Source: Rhodococcus sp. X156
GTDB lineage: Bacteria; Actinomycetota; Actinomycetes; Mycobacteriales; Mycobacteriaceae
Length of the DNA stretch: 64,000 nt
NCBI RefSeq assembly: GCF_004006015.1
Contig: NZ_CP034766.1
Span: 1,769,001 to 1,833,000 of the forward strand
Direction: 5' to 3'
Shown here: piece by piece, positions 20,496 through 29,554 of the stretch
How positions within the stretch are numbered: position 1 is the stretch's first letter
Layout: each line of letters opens with the position of its first letter
Translations under genes and position numbers: made by a program
The notes under the pieces: model-generated
Told to the model about the DNA's origin: nothing
Seen by the model: only the letters and a program-made list of their open reading frames with translations
Database searches by the model: none

Positions 20496-21638
20496 TCACG
20501 AGGCGGCGTGCAGGTTGCGGACGAGGTAGAGCAGGAACGGTGCGCCCACCAGGGCGGTGACGATGCCGATGGGCAGCTCCTGCGGCTGCAGCACCACGCG
20601 GGCGAACAGGTCGGCCCACACCAGGAAGATGGCGCCCATCAGCGCCGAGACCGGGATGGACCAGCTGTGCGCGGCGCCCACCACCCGCCGGGCCAGGTGG
20701 GGCACCACCAGCCCGACGAAGCCGATGCTGCCGGAGGCGGCCACGAGCACCCCGACGCACAGCGACACCAGCACCAGCAGCTGGGTGCGAAACGCCGTGG
20801 GCGAGAGCCCCAGGGTGCGGGCGGTCTCGTCGCCGATGGCCAGCGCGTCCAGCCGCGAGCCCCACAGGGTGAGCAGGCCCACGGCCAGCGCGGCCACGGC
20901 CAGCACCACCGCGAGCGTCGCCCCCCACTGCGCCAGCCCGAGCGAGCCCAGCAGCCAGAACAGCACCGACCGGGCTCCCTCGGCCGAGCCGGAGGCGAAG
21001 ATCAGGAACGCCGTGGTGGCGTAGAGGACGTAGCCCACCGCGACGCCGGCGAGCAGCAGCCGCACCGAGGTGACCTGCCCCGACGTGCGGGCGACGAGGA
21101 AGACCAGCAGCGACGCGGCCAGGGCGCCCAGGAAGGCGCTGGTGGTGAGGGCGTGCTCACCGAAGCCGGCCCCGAAGCCGAACAGGATGGCGGCCGCGGC
21201 ACCGCTGGAGGCCCCGGAGTTGATGCCCAGCAGGTACGGGTCGGCCAGCATGTTGCGCACCATGGCCTGCAGCGCGGCGCCGCACACCGCCAGCCCGGCG
21301 CCCACCGCCACCCCGAGGAGCACCCGCGGCAGGCGGACCCGCCAGACGATCGCCTCCTCGGTACCGCGCCAGGTCACCTCCCCCGGCAGCCCGAACACCT
21401 GGTGGCCCACGATCTTGAGCACGGTGAGCGGGGAGATGGAGACGGCGCCGATGCCCACCCCAGCCAGCACGCTGACCACCAGCAGACCGGCGAGGCCGGC
21501 GACCCACCACAGGTTCCGGGTGCGTCGCGCGTCCAGGCCGAGCGGGTCCGAGCCGAGCTGGCCGGCGTGGCGCTGCTCGGGGCCGAGCTGGGCCGGGTCG
21601 ACCGGAGCCGGGCCGTGTGCGGCAGCCGCCAGTGGCAT
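20496..21638 (-). CDS. FecCD-type importer permease
   Basis: 380 aa, about ten membrane segments after a ~40-residue cytoplasmic head. Family marks: RLPRVLLGVAVGAGLAVCGA, QAMVRNMLADPYLLGINSGA, GSIGFVGLVVPHLARRVVG, ELPIGIVTALVGAPFLLYLV. First gene of the importer operon; the binding protein follows after 11 bp. The upstream region (21639-21776) holds no strong promoter match that I can defend. Confidence 0.92.
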   Translation of the reverse strand: MPLAAAAHGPAPVDPAQLGPEQRHAGQLGSDPLGLDARRTRNLWWVAGLAGLLVVSVLAGVGIGAVSISPLTVLKIVGHQVFGLPGEVTWRGTEEAIVWRVRLPRVLLGVAVGAGLAVCGAALQAMVRNMLADPYLLGINSGASSGAAAAILFGFGAGFGEHALTTSAFLGALAASLLVFLVARTSGQVTSVRLLLAGVAVGYVLYATTAFLIFASGSAEGARSVLFWLLGSLGLAQWGATLAVVLAVAALAVGLLTLWGSRLDALAIGDETARTLGLSPTAFRTQLLVLVSLCVGVLVAASGSIGFVGLVVPHLARRVVGAAHSWSIPVSALMGAIFLVWADLFARVVLQPQELPIGIVTALVGAPFLLYLVRNLHAAS

Positions 21639-21776
21639 GAAGACCCCAGTTGCTTGGTATCAGTTGTTGCAAAGTCTATGCGATAAGCGACCCTGGTCTG
21701 TACCGGTCCGGGGTGGGGACGGCTGGGATCATGCCGGGACGGGAACACCGGCACGGTCGAGGAACAGGGGCAGCAG

Positions 21777-23003
21777 ATGGCACACGAGGTCAGCACCAGC
21801 GCGGGCACGCTGCGGGGCACCCCCGAGCGCGGGTGCGTGCTCTTCCGGGGGGTCCCCTACGCCGCCGCCGAGCGGTTCGGCCGGCCCCAGCCGGTGCCCC
21901 CGTGGAGCGGAGTGCGGGAGCCCACCGGCGGCCCGGTGCCACCCCAGCTGCCCTCCAGCCTGGAGGTCGTCATCGGCTCTCCCGAGCCCCGGCCGCAGGC
22001 CGAGGACTGCCTGAACCTCACCGTGACGGTGCCCGACCGCGAGGGATCCGGTCGTCCGGTGCTGGTGTGGGTTCCCGGTGGTGGCTACGACGTGGGCGCC
22101 GGCACCTGGGACATGTACGACGGGGTGCGGCTGAGCACGGCCGCGGACGCCGTGGTGGTCTCGGTGACCTACCGGCTGGGTGCGCTGGGGTTCCTGCGCT
22201 CACCGGGGCTCAGCGAGGGCAACCTGGCGGTCTGGGACGTGGTGGCCGCGCTGCAGTGGGTGCAGGCCAACGCGGCCGCCTTCGGTGGGGACCCGGAGCG
22301 GGTGACGGTGGCGGGCCAGTCGGCCGGGGCGCACCTGATCGCCGTGCTGCTGGGCATGGCGGAGACCGAGGGCCTGTTCACGTCGGCCATCCTGCAGAGC
22401 CCACCGCTGGGGCTGGGGCTGGACCGGGCGGAGCACGCCGCAGAGACCGGGGCCCGCTTCCTCGAGGCACTGGCGACCGACCCCCGCACAGCCCCGGTGA
22501 GCGCGGTGCTCGACGCGCAGGAGCGGGTGATCAACGCCGCTGGCTCCGAGGGGCTGCTCTTCCTGCCCATCGCCGGCGCCGGCGGGGTGCCCGACGAGGA
22601 GCAGCTGCGGCGCCAGGTGCAGGCTCGCGCGGCCGGCCTGCGGGTGCTCACCGGGCTGGTCGCCGAGGAGCTGAACCAGCCGGCGTACGCGCAGCCGCTG
22701 CAGAGCTTCGTGGAGCTCCTCACCGGAGCCGGTGCGCAGGTGTACCGCTACCTCAGCCGCACCAGCGCACCCGCCTCCCCCTACGGCGCGGTGCACTGCA
22801 GCGAGCTGCCGTTCCTGGTGGGCACCGAGCGCGCGTGGGCCGGGGCGGCCATGCTCGCGGGGTGGTCCTGGGCAGACGTGCAGCGGGTGGGCGCGCCGTA
22901 CCTAGCCGCCTGGGCGGCCTTCGTCCGCGGCGAGCAACCCGAGGTGGGTGGTGCGCCGTGGGCACCGCTGAGCGCGGAGGGCGACGGGGTGGCGGAGCTC
23001 TAG
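21777..23003 (+). CDS. Type-B carboxylesterase
   Basis: 408 aa. Starts with the family N-terminus (RGVPYAAAERFGRPQPVPPW), EDCLNLTV, oxyanion VWVPGGGYDVGAGT, nucleophile elbow VTVAGQSAGAHLIA and a C-terminal His in AVHCSELPFLVG. Shorter than most type-B enzymes (about 480-500 aa) because the C-terminal region is compact. No signal peptide, so probably cytoplasmic. ATG at 21777. Acts on an unknown carboxylic ester. Confidence 0.85.
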   Translation: MAHEVSTSAGTLRGTPERGCVLFRGVPYAAAERFGRPQPVPPWSGVREPTGGPVPPQLPSSLEVVIGSPEPRPQAEDCLNLTVTVPDREGSGRPVLVWVPGGGYDVGAGTWDMYDGVRLSTAADAVVVSVTYRLGALGFLRSPGLSEGNLAVWDVVAALQWVQANAAAFGGDPERVTVAGQSAGAHLIAVLLGMAETEGLFTSAILQSPPLGLGLDRAEHAAETGARFLEALATDPRTAPVSAVLDAQERVINAAGSEGLLFLPIAGAGGVPDEEQLRRQVQARAAGLRVLTGLVAEELNQPAYAQPLQSFVELLTGAGAQVYRYLSRTSAPASPYGAVHCSELPFLVGTERAWAGAAMLAGWSWADVQRVGAPYLAAWAAFVRGEQPEVGGAPWAPLSAEGDGVAEL

Positions 23004-23012
23004 CCCGTCGGC

Positions 23013-23051
23013 CCGGGCACCATGACCACCCCCTAGCGCCATGGTGCCCGG
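23013..23051. terminator. Long perfect inverted repeat after the carboxylesterase gene
   Basis: CCGGGCACCATG (23013-23024) and CATGGTGCCCGG (23040-23051), 12-bp perfect arms with a 15-nt loop, 9 nt after the stop. No T-run. Best read as a terminator for the esterase and perhaps also for the convergent tetR. Confidence 0.6.
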
Positions 23052-23279
23052 CCGGCAGGGCTCGGCTGGCCGGGGTCACCGGAACGGGTTCTCCAGCGGC
23101 ACAACACGTTGATCCTGCGGCAACGCTGCCGGGCTGTACGGCCCGACGAGCACAGACGATATGCGATGTCACAAACGCTGTACAGCCGAAATGGGGGTCG
23201 CGTGGGAAAGGTTTCTCAGAAATCGGATCAACCGACCGCGAACGGCCTCACCTTCCGTAGCAATGTGAGCTACAGACTG
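23052..23279. other. AT-richer intergenic patch
   Basis: No coding frame. Base composition drops clearly from about 23160 onward and stays low through the last codons of the following minus-strand gene. Contains a separated inverted repeat, GGCTGTAC (23132-23139) and GTACAGCC (23180-23187). May mark a recombination boundary. Confidence 0.4.
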
Positions 23280-24206
23280 TTACTCAAAATGTGGCGGCGC
23301 CAATGTGTCGAGCAAATTAACAAGCGTCGCAATTGGTTTCGGATGAAAGTCGGGGACGGGCACGCACTCCAGGTAGCTGTCGAAGACGGCCCGGAAGGAC
23401 CAGGCGGCGAGCGACCACGCCCGCGGCTGCCCGCGGAAGGGCGGCCCGGGCGTCCGCGCCTCCAGCTCCGCAGCCCCGGCTCCCTCCCACGGCCGCTCAC
23501 GGGCCGGAACCCGGGCGGGATCAGCGGCGCGCACGGCGAACTGGTAGCGCAGGCTGAGTCCCTCGAGCACCGCGGCGCCGGCGGTGGCCAGCCCGGAGTA
23601 GCCACGGGCGGGGTCCGTCAGACGGAGCCCGGCGACCTCGGCCAGCTGCGCGTAGAAGTGGGCGAGGGTGGAGGTGAGCGTCCACTCGGCCTGCTCCAGC
23701 GCCGCACTGACGCTGTGCCGGGTGTGGGGGTCGGGAATGGAGCGGACCGTGGCGGTGAGCACGGTGTACATCCGCCACGACTCGTCGGTGCGCATGAACT
23801 CGAAGTTGGTCTCGGTGCCCACGCGCAGGGCCTCGTGGGCGACCGACAGTCGTTCGGCAGCCGAGCGGTTGGCCGAGATGAGGTCGTAGTTCTCCAGCAG
23901 CACCTGCCCGGTAGCGCGCAGCGTCTGTCGGTCGAGGGAGCCCGAGCGGAACCAGTCCGGCGTCGCCAGGTGGATGAGCAGGTCGTGCACGAAGTCCTTG
24001 CGGTAGGGCCAGATCCGGTACACCGACCCGCGGGGGACGTCAGCCCGGACGATGACCTCCTCCATGCCGAGCCCTTCCAGCCCGGCAGCGAGCAGCTGGT
24101 CCTCGGCGACCATGCGCCGGGCGGTGTCCATCATCGTCGCGCGCACGCTGTCCGGGTCCTGCCGGGGGCGACGGCGGCGTGGCGCCACCGCAGAGATGTG
24201 GGTCAT
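23280..24206 (-). CDS. TetR-like transcriptional regulator, long form
   Basis: 308 aa. HTH near residues 30-75 (MEEVIVRADVPRGSVYRIWPYRKDFVHDLL) in the TetR position, with the usual Y-F/W-x-x-K-x-x-F ending. The rest is an all-helical ligand domain of unknown class. Longer than typical TetR (~200 aa). The last ~15 codons switch to AT-rich codons (CTT, GTT, AAT, TTG, ACA, CAT, TTT), unlike the rest of the gene, and continue into the AT-rich intergenic patch; the 3' end may have been replaced. Start ATG 24206 with GAGGAG about 12 nt upstream. Confidence 0.7.
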   Translation of the reverse strand: MTHISAVAPRRRRPRQDPDSVRATMMDTARRMVAEDQLLAAGLEGLGMEEVIVRADVPRGSVYRIWPYRKDFVHDLLIHLATPDWFRSGSLDRQTLRATGQVLLENYDLISANRSAAERLSVAHEALRVGTETNFEFMRTDESWRMYTVLTATVRSIPDPHTRHSVSAALEQAEWTLTSTLAHFYAQLAEVAGLRLTDPARGYSGLATAGAAVLEGLSLRYQFAVRAADPARVPARERPWEGAGAAELEARTPGPPFRGQPRAWSLAAWSFRAVFDSYLECVPVPDFHPKPIATLVNLLDTLAPPHFE

Positions 24207-24422
24207 GGCCCGACGGCGCTCCTCACGAGTTCAGCGACAGATCCGCGCCAGACGGCGGAGACGGTCCTCGCTGGTCAACCTAGGTGACCGAACCAGCCTC
24301 CGCCCCAGGGTTTCCGGTCGGTGGAACCGGGAAAGCGCCGGCAACCGCCGGCTCGAGCACCAGGAACAGCTGGGCTGGGGCAGCCTGGGAGAGCAGCACC
24401 AACATCGACACGAGGAGAACCG

Positions 24423-24734
24423 ATGAGCACCACCGTGACGGAGAGCACCGAGCGGTCCCGCTACGAGATCTACGAGGGTGCGGACCTCGCCGGCTTCGTC
24501 GCGTACCGCCGGAGTGGCAACACCCTCGACCTCCTGCACACCGAGACGGAGAGCGGGTTCGAGGGCAAGGGCGTGGCCAAGCGGCTGGTGACCGAGACGC
24601 TCGACGACGCGCGCCGCCGCGGGCTCACCGTGCTGCCGTCATGCAGCTACGTGCGCAAGGTCGTCGCCGAGCACCGGGAGGACTACCTCGACCTCGTCCC
24701 GCCGGAGCAGCGGGCACGCTTCGACCTGGCGTGA
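24423..24734 (+). CDS. Small GNAT-like N-acetyltransferase (YjdJ/NATD1 type)
   Basis: 103 aa single domain. GFVAYRRSGNTLDLLHTET, acetyl-CoA loop FEGKGVAKRLVTETLDDARR and VLPSCSYVRKVV, the compact COG2388 pattern. I chose the ATG at 24423 with GAGGAG 5-6 nt upstream, rather than the longer open frame from 24321, whose extra residues are low-complexity. Substrate unknown. Confidence 0.88.
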   Translation: MSTTVTESTERSRYEIYEGADLAGFVAYRRSGNTLDLLHTETESGFEGKGVAKRLVTETLDDARRRGLTVLPSCSYVRKVVAEHREDYLDLVPPEQRARFDLA

Positions 24735-24773
24735 GGCAGGGGCCAGGCCGCTGTGTTCAGGTCCCTGGGCTGA

Positions 24774-25349
24774 TCAGGTCACTGGGGCAGCCCGCCACGC
24801 CGGGTCGCGGCCGGTGAGGCCGATGAGCTGGTCGAGCAGCGGGGCGGAGCTCGGCACCGACACCGGCGGGCCGAACAGGCCGGGGATGCCCTCGGGGTGC
24901 TCCGCGACCGCGGACGCGACGAAGTGCAGGGCGGCCGCAGTCAGCTGCGGGTCGCTGTGGAACGGCTGGCTGCTGGCCACGGCCACGTCCCACCCGTGCA
25001 CCAGCACCTCGTTGGCCGCGACCGCAGCGGCGACGTCCCCGGGCATCTGCTGCCCACCGGCCTCGGTCACCCCGGCCAGCGCCTCGTCGTCGGACCAGGC
25101 GTGCGCCAGCGCAGCCAGTCGTTGCGGGATGCGCACCCGCCAGTCGGGGCCCAGCTCGGCCTGGCTCGCGCCCGGAGCGAGGGGCGACTTGGTGGCGGCG
25201 GCGGTGAAGGCGAGCGCCAGGCCGTCGACGTGCTGCAGCAGCGCGGCGAGGGAGGTGTCCGCGCAAGGGGTCTGGGCGCTCAGCTGCTCGTCGCGCACAC
25301 CGCGGACGAGGTCGGCGAGGGCGGTGGTGGCAGGGGCGAGGTCGAACAC
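24774..25349 (-). CDS. TIGR03086-type metal-binding protein (DinB/mycothiol-dependent isomerase fold)
   Basis: 191 aa. Four-helix DinB-like fold with metal-ligand signatures TSLAALLQHVDGLALAF (His ~40) and ANEVLVHGWDVA (His ~118). Family found almost only in actinobacteria and related to the mycothiol-dependent maleylpyruvate isomerase N-domain. GTG start at 25349 with GAGAGGA upstream. Converges on the GNAT gene. Function unknown. Confidence 0.8.
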   Translation of the reverse strand: MFDLAPATTALADLVRGVRDEQLSAQTPCADTSLAALLQHVDGLALAFTAAATKSPLAPGASQAELGPDWRVRIPQRLAALAHAWSDDEALAGVTEAGGQQMPGDVAAAVAANEVLVHGWDVAVASSQPFHSDPQLTAAALHFVASAVAEHPEGIPGLFGPPVSVPSSAPLLDQLIGLTGRDPAWRAAPVT

Positions 25350-25392
25350 GGTGAGTCCTCTCGTCGATGGGTCCTGCCCCTAGGACGGCGCC

Positions 25393-25444
25393 CACCGGCG
25401 CAGCTCATCGGCGCAAAGTCATCGGCGCAGACTCACCGGCGCAG
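25393..25444. repeat. Four tandem copies of an 11-mer, 13-14 bp period
   Basis: CACCGGCGCAG (25393), CATCGGCGCAA (25406), CATCGGCGCAG (25420), CACCGGCGCAG (25434) between the TIGR03086 gene and the amidase. No protein reads through it. Confidence 0.6.
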
Positions 25445-25487
25445 ACCCCTCGGAGCAACCGGCCCTGGGAGGTGCTGCGCTGGGCGC

Positions 25488-27026
25488 TCACCTCGAGGGC
25501 GGCCCCTGCCACGCACCCCGGGCCAGCTCGTACGCCGCGCCCGCGCGCAGCACCGTCGCGTCGTCGAAGTGGCGGCCCACGAACATGGCGCCCACCGGCA
25601 GGCCGTCGGCCAGTCCGCACGGCACGCTGATCGCCGGGTTGCCGGTCACGTCGAACGGCGCGGTGTTGTGCAGGTTGCCCAGCGCCGCGGCGACCGTCTC
25701 CCCCACCGACGCGTCCACCGGCGGCACCGCCTGTGCCGTCATCGCGGTGGTCGGCAGCAGCAGCACGTCCACGTCCTGCAGTGCCTCCTCGTAGCGGCGG
25801 GCCAGTGCGCGGCCGAGGTTCTGCGCCTTGGCGTAGTAGTGGTGCCCGTGGCGCTCGGCGAGCCAGTCGCCGGTGAGCACCGTGACGGCGACGGTGGGCG
25901 GGTAGTCGGCGGCGCGGGCTCGGCGAGCAGCGCCGTAGGCGTCCACCAGCGCGGTCGGGTAGGCGCCGCGCCAGCCGGTGCCCACGGCGTCCCCGCGCAC
26001 CATCTGGTCGGTGGCGCCCTGGGTGGCGATGGCGTTCCAGATGGCCAACCCGTGCCGGTGCATCGGCACCGACACCTCCTGCACGGTGGCCCCTGCCTCG
26101 CGCAGCGCCTCGGCCGCGGCCCGCACCGTGGCGTCCACCGCTGGGTCGGACACCCCGGGCCAGTCGAAGCCCTCCGCCAGCACACCCACCCGCAGCCCTG
26201 CCGCACCCAGCTCGAGCGCGGCCACGTAGTCCTGCAGCTGCACTCCCACCTGCCGGGGGTCCAGCCCGTCCGCGCCGGCGAGCACCGCCAGCGCACGGGC
26301 GCACGTGGCCACGTCCCGCGCCATCGGCCCGAGGTGGTCCAGCGTGGTCTCGATGGGGAACGCGCCCGTGTAGGGCACCAGGCCGTGGGTGGGCTTGTGC
26401 CCCACGCAGCCGCTCCACGAGGCGGGCATGCGCACCGAGCCGCCCTGGTCGCCGCCGAGGGCCAGGTCCACCTGGCCGGTGACCACCACCACCGCGCTGC
26501 CGTTGGAGGAGGAGCCGGCCATCCGCGTGGGGTCCCACGGGTTGACCGGCTGCGGGTCGGGATACCCGGTGATGCCACCACCGTCGAAGCAGTAGCCGGG
26601 CACCGCGGTCTTGCCGACCACCTCTGCCCCCGCGTCGAGCAGCCGGGTGACCACGGTGGCGTCCTCCCGCGGCACGTAGCCCTCCATCATCTGGCTGCCG
26701 TTGAGCAGCGGCACTCCGGCGACCGCGATGTTGTCCTTGACGCCGACTCGCATCCCCTGCAGCGGACCGCTCGGCGCCCCCGGCACCGAGCAGCGCCACG
26801 CCCATCCGCCGAAGGGGTTGTCCTCGACCGCAGGACGCCGGCCGAGGTCAGCGCGGGGCCACCGCACGGGCACGGTCTCCTCCACCAGCTCGTCCAGGCC
26901 CTGGTAGCCGGCCAGCCCGGCCCCCACCAGCTCCTGGTAGGCATCCACGTTGTCCTCGCTGACCGGCAGTCCGTGCACGGCGGCCAGGCGCAGGACGTCG
27001 GCACGGGACGGGGGCTGAACAGGCAC
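25488..27026 (-). CDS. Amidase-signature family amidase
   Basis: 512 aa. Ser-cisSer-Lys machinery: Lys in RVGVKDNIAVAGVP, cis-Ser and nucleophile in RMAGSSSNGSAVVV, GGDQGGSVRMPASWSG. The usual GGSSGGSA is GSSSNGSA, a tolerated variant. GTG start at 27026 with GGAGG 5 nt upstream. Directly upstream lies the Tat-exported acetamidase (67 bp gap), so the pair may form an amide-nitrogen scavenging unit. Confidence 0.88.
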   Translation of the reverse strand: MPVQPPSRADVLRLAAVHGLPVSEDNVDAYQELVGAGLAGYQGLDELVEETVPVRWPRADLGRRPAVEDNPFGGWAWRCSVPGAPSGPLQGMRVGVKDNIAVAGVPLLNGSQMMEGYVPREDATVVTRLLDAGAEVVGKTAVPGYCFDGGGITGYPDPQPVNPWDPTRMAGSSSNGSAVVVVTGQVDLALGGDQGGSVRMPASWSGCVGHKPTHGLVPYTGAFPIETTLDHLGPMARDVATCARALAVLAGADGLDPRQVGVQLQDYVAALELGAAGLRVGVLAEGFDWPGVSDPAVDATVRAAAEALREAGATVQEVSVPMHRHGLAIWNAIATQGATDQMVRGDAVGTGWRGAYPTALVDAYGAARRARAADYPPTVAVTVLTGDWLAERHGHHYYAKAQNLGRALARRYEEALQDVDVLLLPTTAMTAQAVPPVDASVGETVAAALGNLHNTAPFDVTGNPAISVPCGLADGLPVGAMFVGRHFDDATVLRAGAAYELARGAWQGPPSR

Positions 27027-27093
27027 GGCAACCTCCGCGGGCTCGAGCTGGCAGGTCGGCCTGGGACAGGCACGACCTGTGGCAGGGACTCTG

Positions 27094-28386
27094 TCAGGAA
27101 CGGTCGAAGTCGGCCTTGCGAATGAGCCCGTGGATGCCGGTGGTGCGGTCCACGGCCTGGGAGACCACGAAGTCCGACGCCGCGCTGAGGTAGGCGTAGG
27201 CCACCGGGCCGGCCATGCCCAGGTCCTGGGTGAGGAACGCCAGCGCCTTGCGGACCGCGGTCTGCATCGCCGCGTCCAGGGTGGTCACCTGCGCGCCGCC
27301 CTCGGAGCCGTCCGGGTCGCTGAGGCCGATGGGGATCCAGTGCTCGCTGGTCTCGGCGAACGGGTAGTCGAACGCCACCGACGGCGCCCGGCCGCCGCGC
27401 TTGATCACGCTGAGCCGAAACGTCGCCCGCAGCGACCCCTCCATCGCGGTGAGGGCGACCTCGCCGTCGCCCTGGGCCATGTGCGGGTCGCCGGAGTAGA
27501 ACATCGCACCCGGCACGCGCACGGGCAGGTAGAGCGTGCTGCCCACGCCCAGGGCGGCGATGTCCAGGTTGCCGCCGACGTCGGTGGGGGGCACCGAGTC
27601 CACCATCGTGGCGGTGTCGCGGGCGATGCCCATGATGCCCATGAACGGGTTCAGCGGATAGCTCACCGGGACCGCGCCGGGCAGGGTGCCCCGCTGCTGG
27701 CCACGCCGTTGCTCCACGGTGGCGAACACCGAGATGTTGCCGCCGGCGTTGAAGTACGGCGCGTTCGCGGGGTTGTCCCGGAAGCCCTCCGGGTACTCCC
27801 CGGGCAGCACCCCCTTGGCGTGGCGGTTGGAGATCACGCCATAGGGCACTCGCAGCGCCAGGTCGAGCGTCTCGATCTTGAGCACGTCGCCGCGCTCCGC
27901 GCCACGGACGGCGACGGGGCCGGTGACCACGTGCGGGCCCGGCCCGGTGTGCGCCTTGTTGCGGGCGATGTCCACCGCGTCGTCGAGCACCCGGTTGCGC
28001 GGCACTCCCTTGCTGCCGAAGTACGCCACCGGGTCCTTGCCCTGGTCCTCCAGCACCCCCTCGTGGGAGACGCCGTCGAGGGTGAGCACGTCGCCGGAGG
28101 AGATCACCGCGGCCGGGGTGCTGGTGCGGTTGGGCAGCTCTCCCCACAGCACGGTGCGCGGGGTGGAGCGCAGGTAGGTGCCGCGGACCTTGCCGACCCC
28201 GGGCTGCAGCACGGGGAAGTCGCGTCCGGCGGGGACGGGCCGACCCGGCGTGGCGCTCGCAGTACCCGCGAGCGCCGCCGGGGCCACCACCCCGGCTGCG
28301 GCCAGCGCGGTCGCGGCCCGGAACAGGGACCGGCGCCCGATCCCGCTGGCCAGGGTCTCCGCCTTCAGCTCACCGTCGTCGGTCAT
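27094..28386 (-). CDS. Tat-exported acetamidase/formamidase-family protein
   Basis: 430 aa. Tat signal peptide (GRRSLFRAATALAAAGVVAP, then AALA before GTASA). Mature part has the acetamidase/formamidase fold: PVAVRGAERGDVLKIETLDL, VPYGVISNRHAKGVLPGE, NPFMGIMGIARD, VGGNLDIAALGVGSTLYLPV, FYSGDPHMAQGDGEV. Most family members are cytoplasmic, so a Tat leader is noteworthy. ATG at 28386. Likely hydrolyses short amides outside the cytoplasm. Confidence 0.88.
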   Translation of the reverse strand: MTDDGELKAETLASGIGRRSLFRAATALAAAGVVAPAALAGTASATPGRPVPAGRDFPVLQPGVGKVRGTYLRSTPRTVLWGELPNRTSTPAAVISSGDVLTLDGVSHEGVLEDQGKDPVAYFGSKGVPRNRVLDDAVDIARNKAHTGPGPHVVTGPVAVRGAERGDVLKIETLDLALRVPYGVISNRHAKGVLPGEYPEGFRDNPANAPYFNAGGNISVFATVEQRRGQQRGTLPGAVPVSYPLNPFMGIMGIARDTATMVDSVPPTDVGGNLDIAALGVGSTLYLPVRVPGAMFYSGDPHMAQGDGEVALTAMEGSLRATFRLSVIKRGGRAPSVAFDYPFAETSEHWIPIGLSDPDGSEGGAQVTTLDAAMQTAVRKALAFLTQDLGMAGPVAYAYLSAASDFVVSQAVDRTTGIHGLIRKADFDRS

Positions 28387-28524
28387 GCGTACCTGCTCTC
28401 GTCGTCGGGCGCCTGCGCACGAGGTGTGCCGAGCGCCGGTCCCCTGAGCACAGTGCCCCCGCGTTTCGCGCCGGTGACGTCGTCGCTTCGTGCTGGTAAC
28501 GATCAGCTGAGGCACCCTGGACCC

Positions 28525-28983
28525 ATGACGACGACGTGGACGGACTTTGCCGTGGCGAACACCGAGCTGGCCGCCACCGTGCGGCGGTGCTTCGGGGTGC
28601 GCAAGCACGCCACCATGGCCACGCTGCGCCGCGACGGTGCCCCCCGGATCAGCGGCACCGAGCTGGTGTGGGACGACGCCGGCCTCAGGGTGGGCATGAT
28701 GCCGGGCACCCGACGGGCGGCGGACCTGCGGCGCGACCCCCGCGTGGCGGTCCACTCCCCCACGCACGACACCGACGAGGACAACCCGGGGTCGTGGCTG
28801 GGCGAGGCCAAGGTGTCCGGTCGGGCCAGGGACGTCACCGACAGCAGCAGTGCTGACCCGGTGGACTGGTTTGTGATCGATCCGGAGGAAGTGGTGCACA
28901 CCTGCGTCGACCCGGCCGGCCAGCACCTGGTGGTGACCACCTGGCACCCGGTTCGCGGTGTGCAGCAGCACCGGCGGGGCTGA
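28525..28983 (+). CDS. Pyridoxamine 5'-phosphate oxidase-like flavin/F420-binding split-barrel protein
   Basis: 152 aa. Split-barrel motif: KHATMATLRRDGAPRISGTE, LRVGMMPGTRRAADLRRDPRVAVHS. Such actinobacterial proteins bind FMN or F420; cofactor not decidable here. ATG at 28525, weak Shine-Dalgarno. The UDG-like gene follows 22 bp later on the same strand. Confidence 0.82.
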   Translation: MTTTWTDFAVANTELAATVRRCFGVRKHATMATLRRDGAPRISGTELVWDDAGLRVGMMPGTRRAADLRRDPRVAVHSPTHDTDEDNPGSWLGEAKVSGRARDVTDSSSADPVDWFVIDPEEVVHTCVDPAGQHLVVTTWHPVRGVQQHRRG

Positions 28984-29005
28984 CACCGTCCGCGGGGAGA
29001 CGACG

Positions 29006-29554
29006 ATGGTGCGACGCATGGCCGACCCGCAGTTCCGGGCGCAGCAGCAGCGCGACCGCTACGCACCGCACGTCCGGGCGGTGAACGAGCTGGTGGACGC
29101 CCTGCACGGCGCCGACGGGCGGGGCTGGCTGCCGCACGTGGCGCCCTGGCACGGTGGCGTGCACGCCCGGGTGCTGAGCGTGCTGCGCGATCCGGGCCCC
29201 AAGACGCAGGTCGAGGGCGGCTCCGGGTTCCTGTGCACCGAGAACGACGACGCCAGCGCGGAGCGGCAGGCCCGGCTGTTCGACCAGGTCGGTGTCTGCC
29301 CGCGCGAGCTGCTGCCCTGGAACGCCTACCCCTGGTACATCAACAAGGCCCCCACCCCGCGCCAGCTGCAGGCCGGCGTCGACCCCGTGCTGCGGCTGGT
29401 CCAGCTGCTGCCCGGCCTGCGGGTGGTGCTGCTGCAGGTTGCCACCTACCACCCGAGCAGGCAGGCGTTGTTCCACGCCGACCGCGCCGTCCGGGCGTTG
29501 CGCGAGCAGGACCGGGTGCAGGCCTACCAGCGGGTGGCCGAGCTGCTCACCTGA
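29006..29554 (+). CDS. Uracil-DNA glycosylase superfamily-like protein
   Basis: 182 aa. VHARVLSVLRDPGPKTQ resembles the first UDG motif, followed by FLCTENDDASAERQARLF and LPWNAYPWYIN, which correspond to the conserved central region of this actinobacterial branch; the C-terminal VATYHPSRQAL supplies the HPS motif. ATG 29006 has GGGGAGA upstream. Its stop (TGA) directly abuts the stop of the opposite gene (TGATCA). Confidence 0.75.
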   Translation: MVRRMADPQFRAQQQRDRYAPHVRAVNELVDALHGADGRGWLPHVAPWHGGVHARVLSVLRDPGPKTQVEGGSGFLCTENDDASAERQARLFDQVGVCPRELLPWNAYPWYINKAPTPRQLQAGVDPVLRLVQLLPGLRVVLLQVATYHPSRQALFHADRAVRALREQDRVQAYQRVAELLT

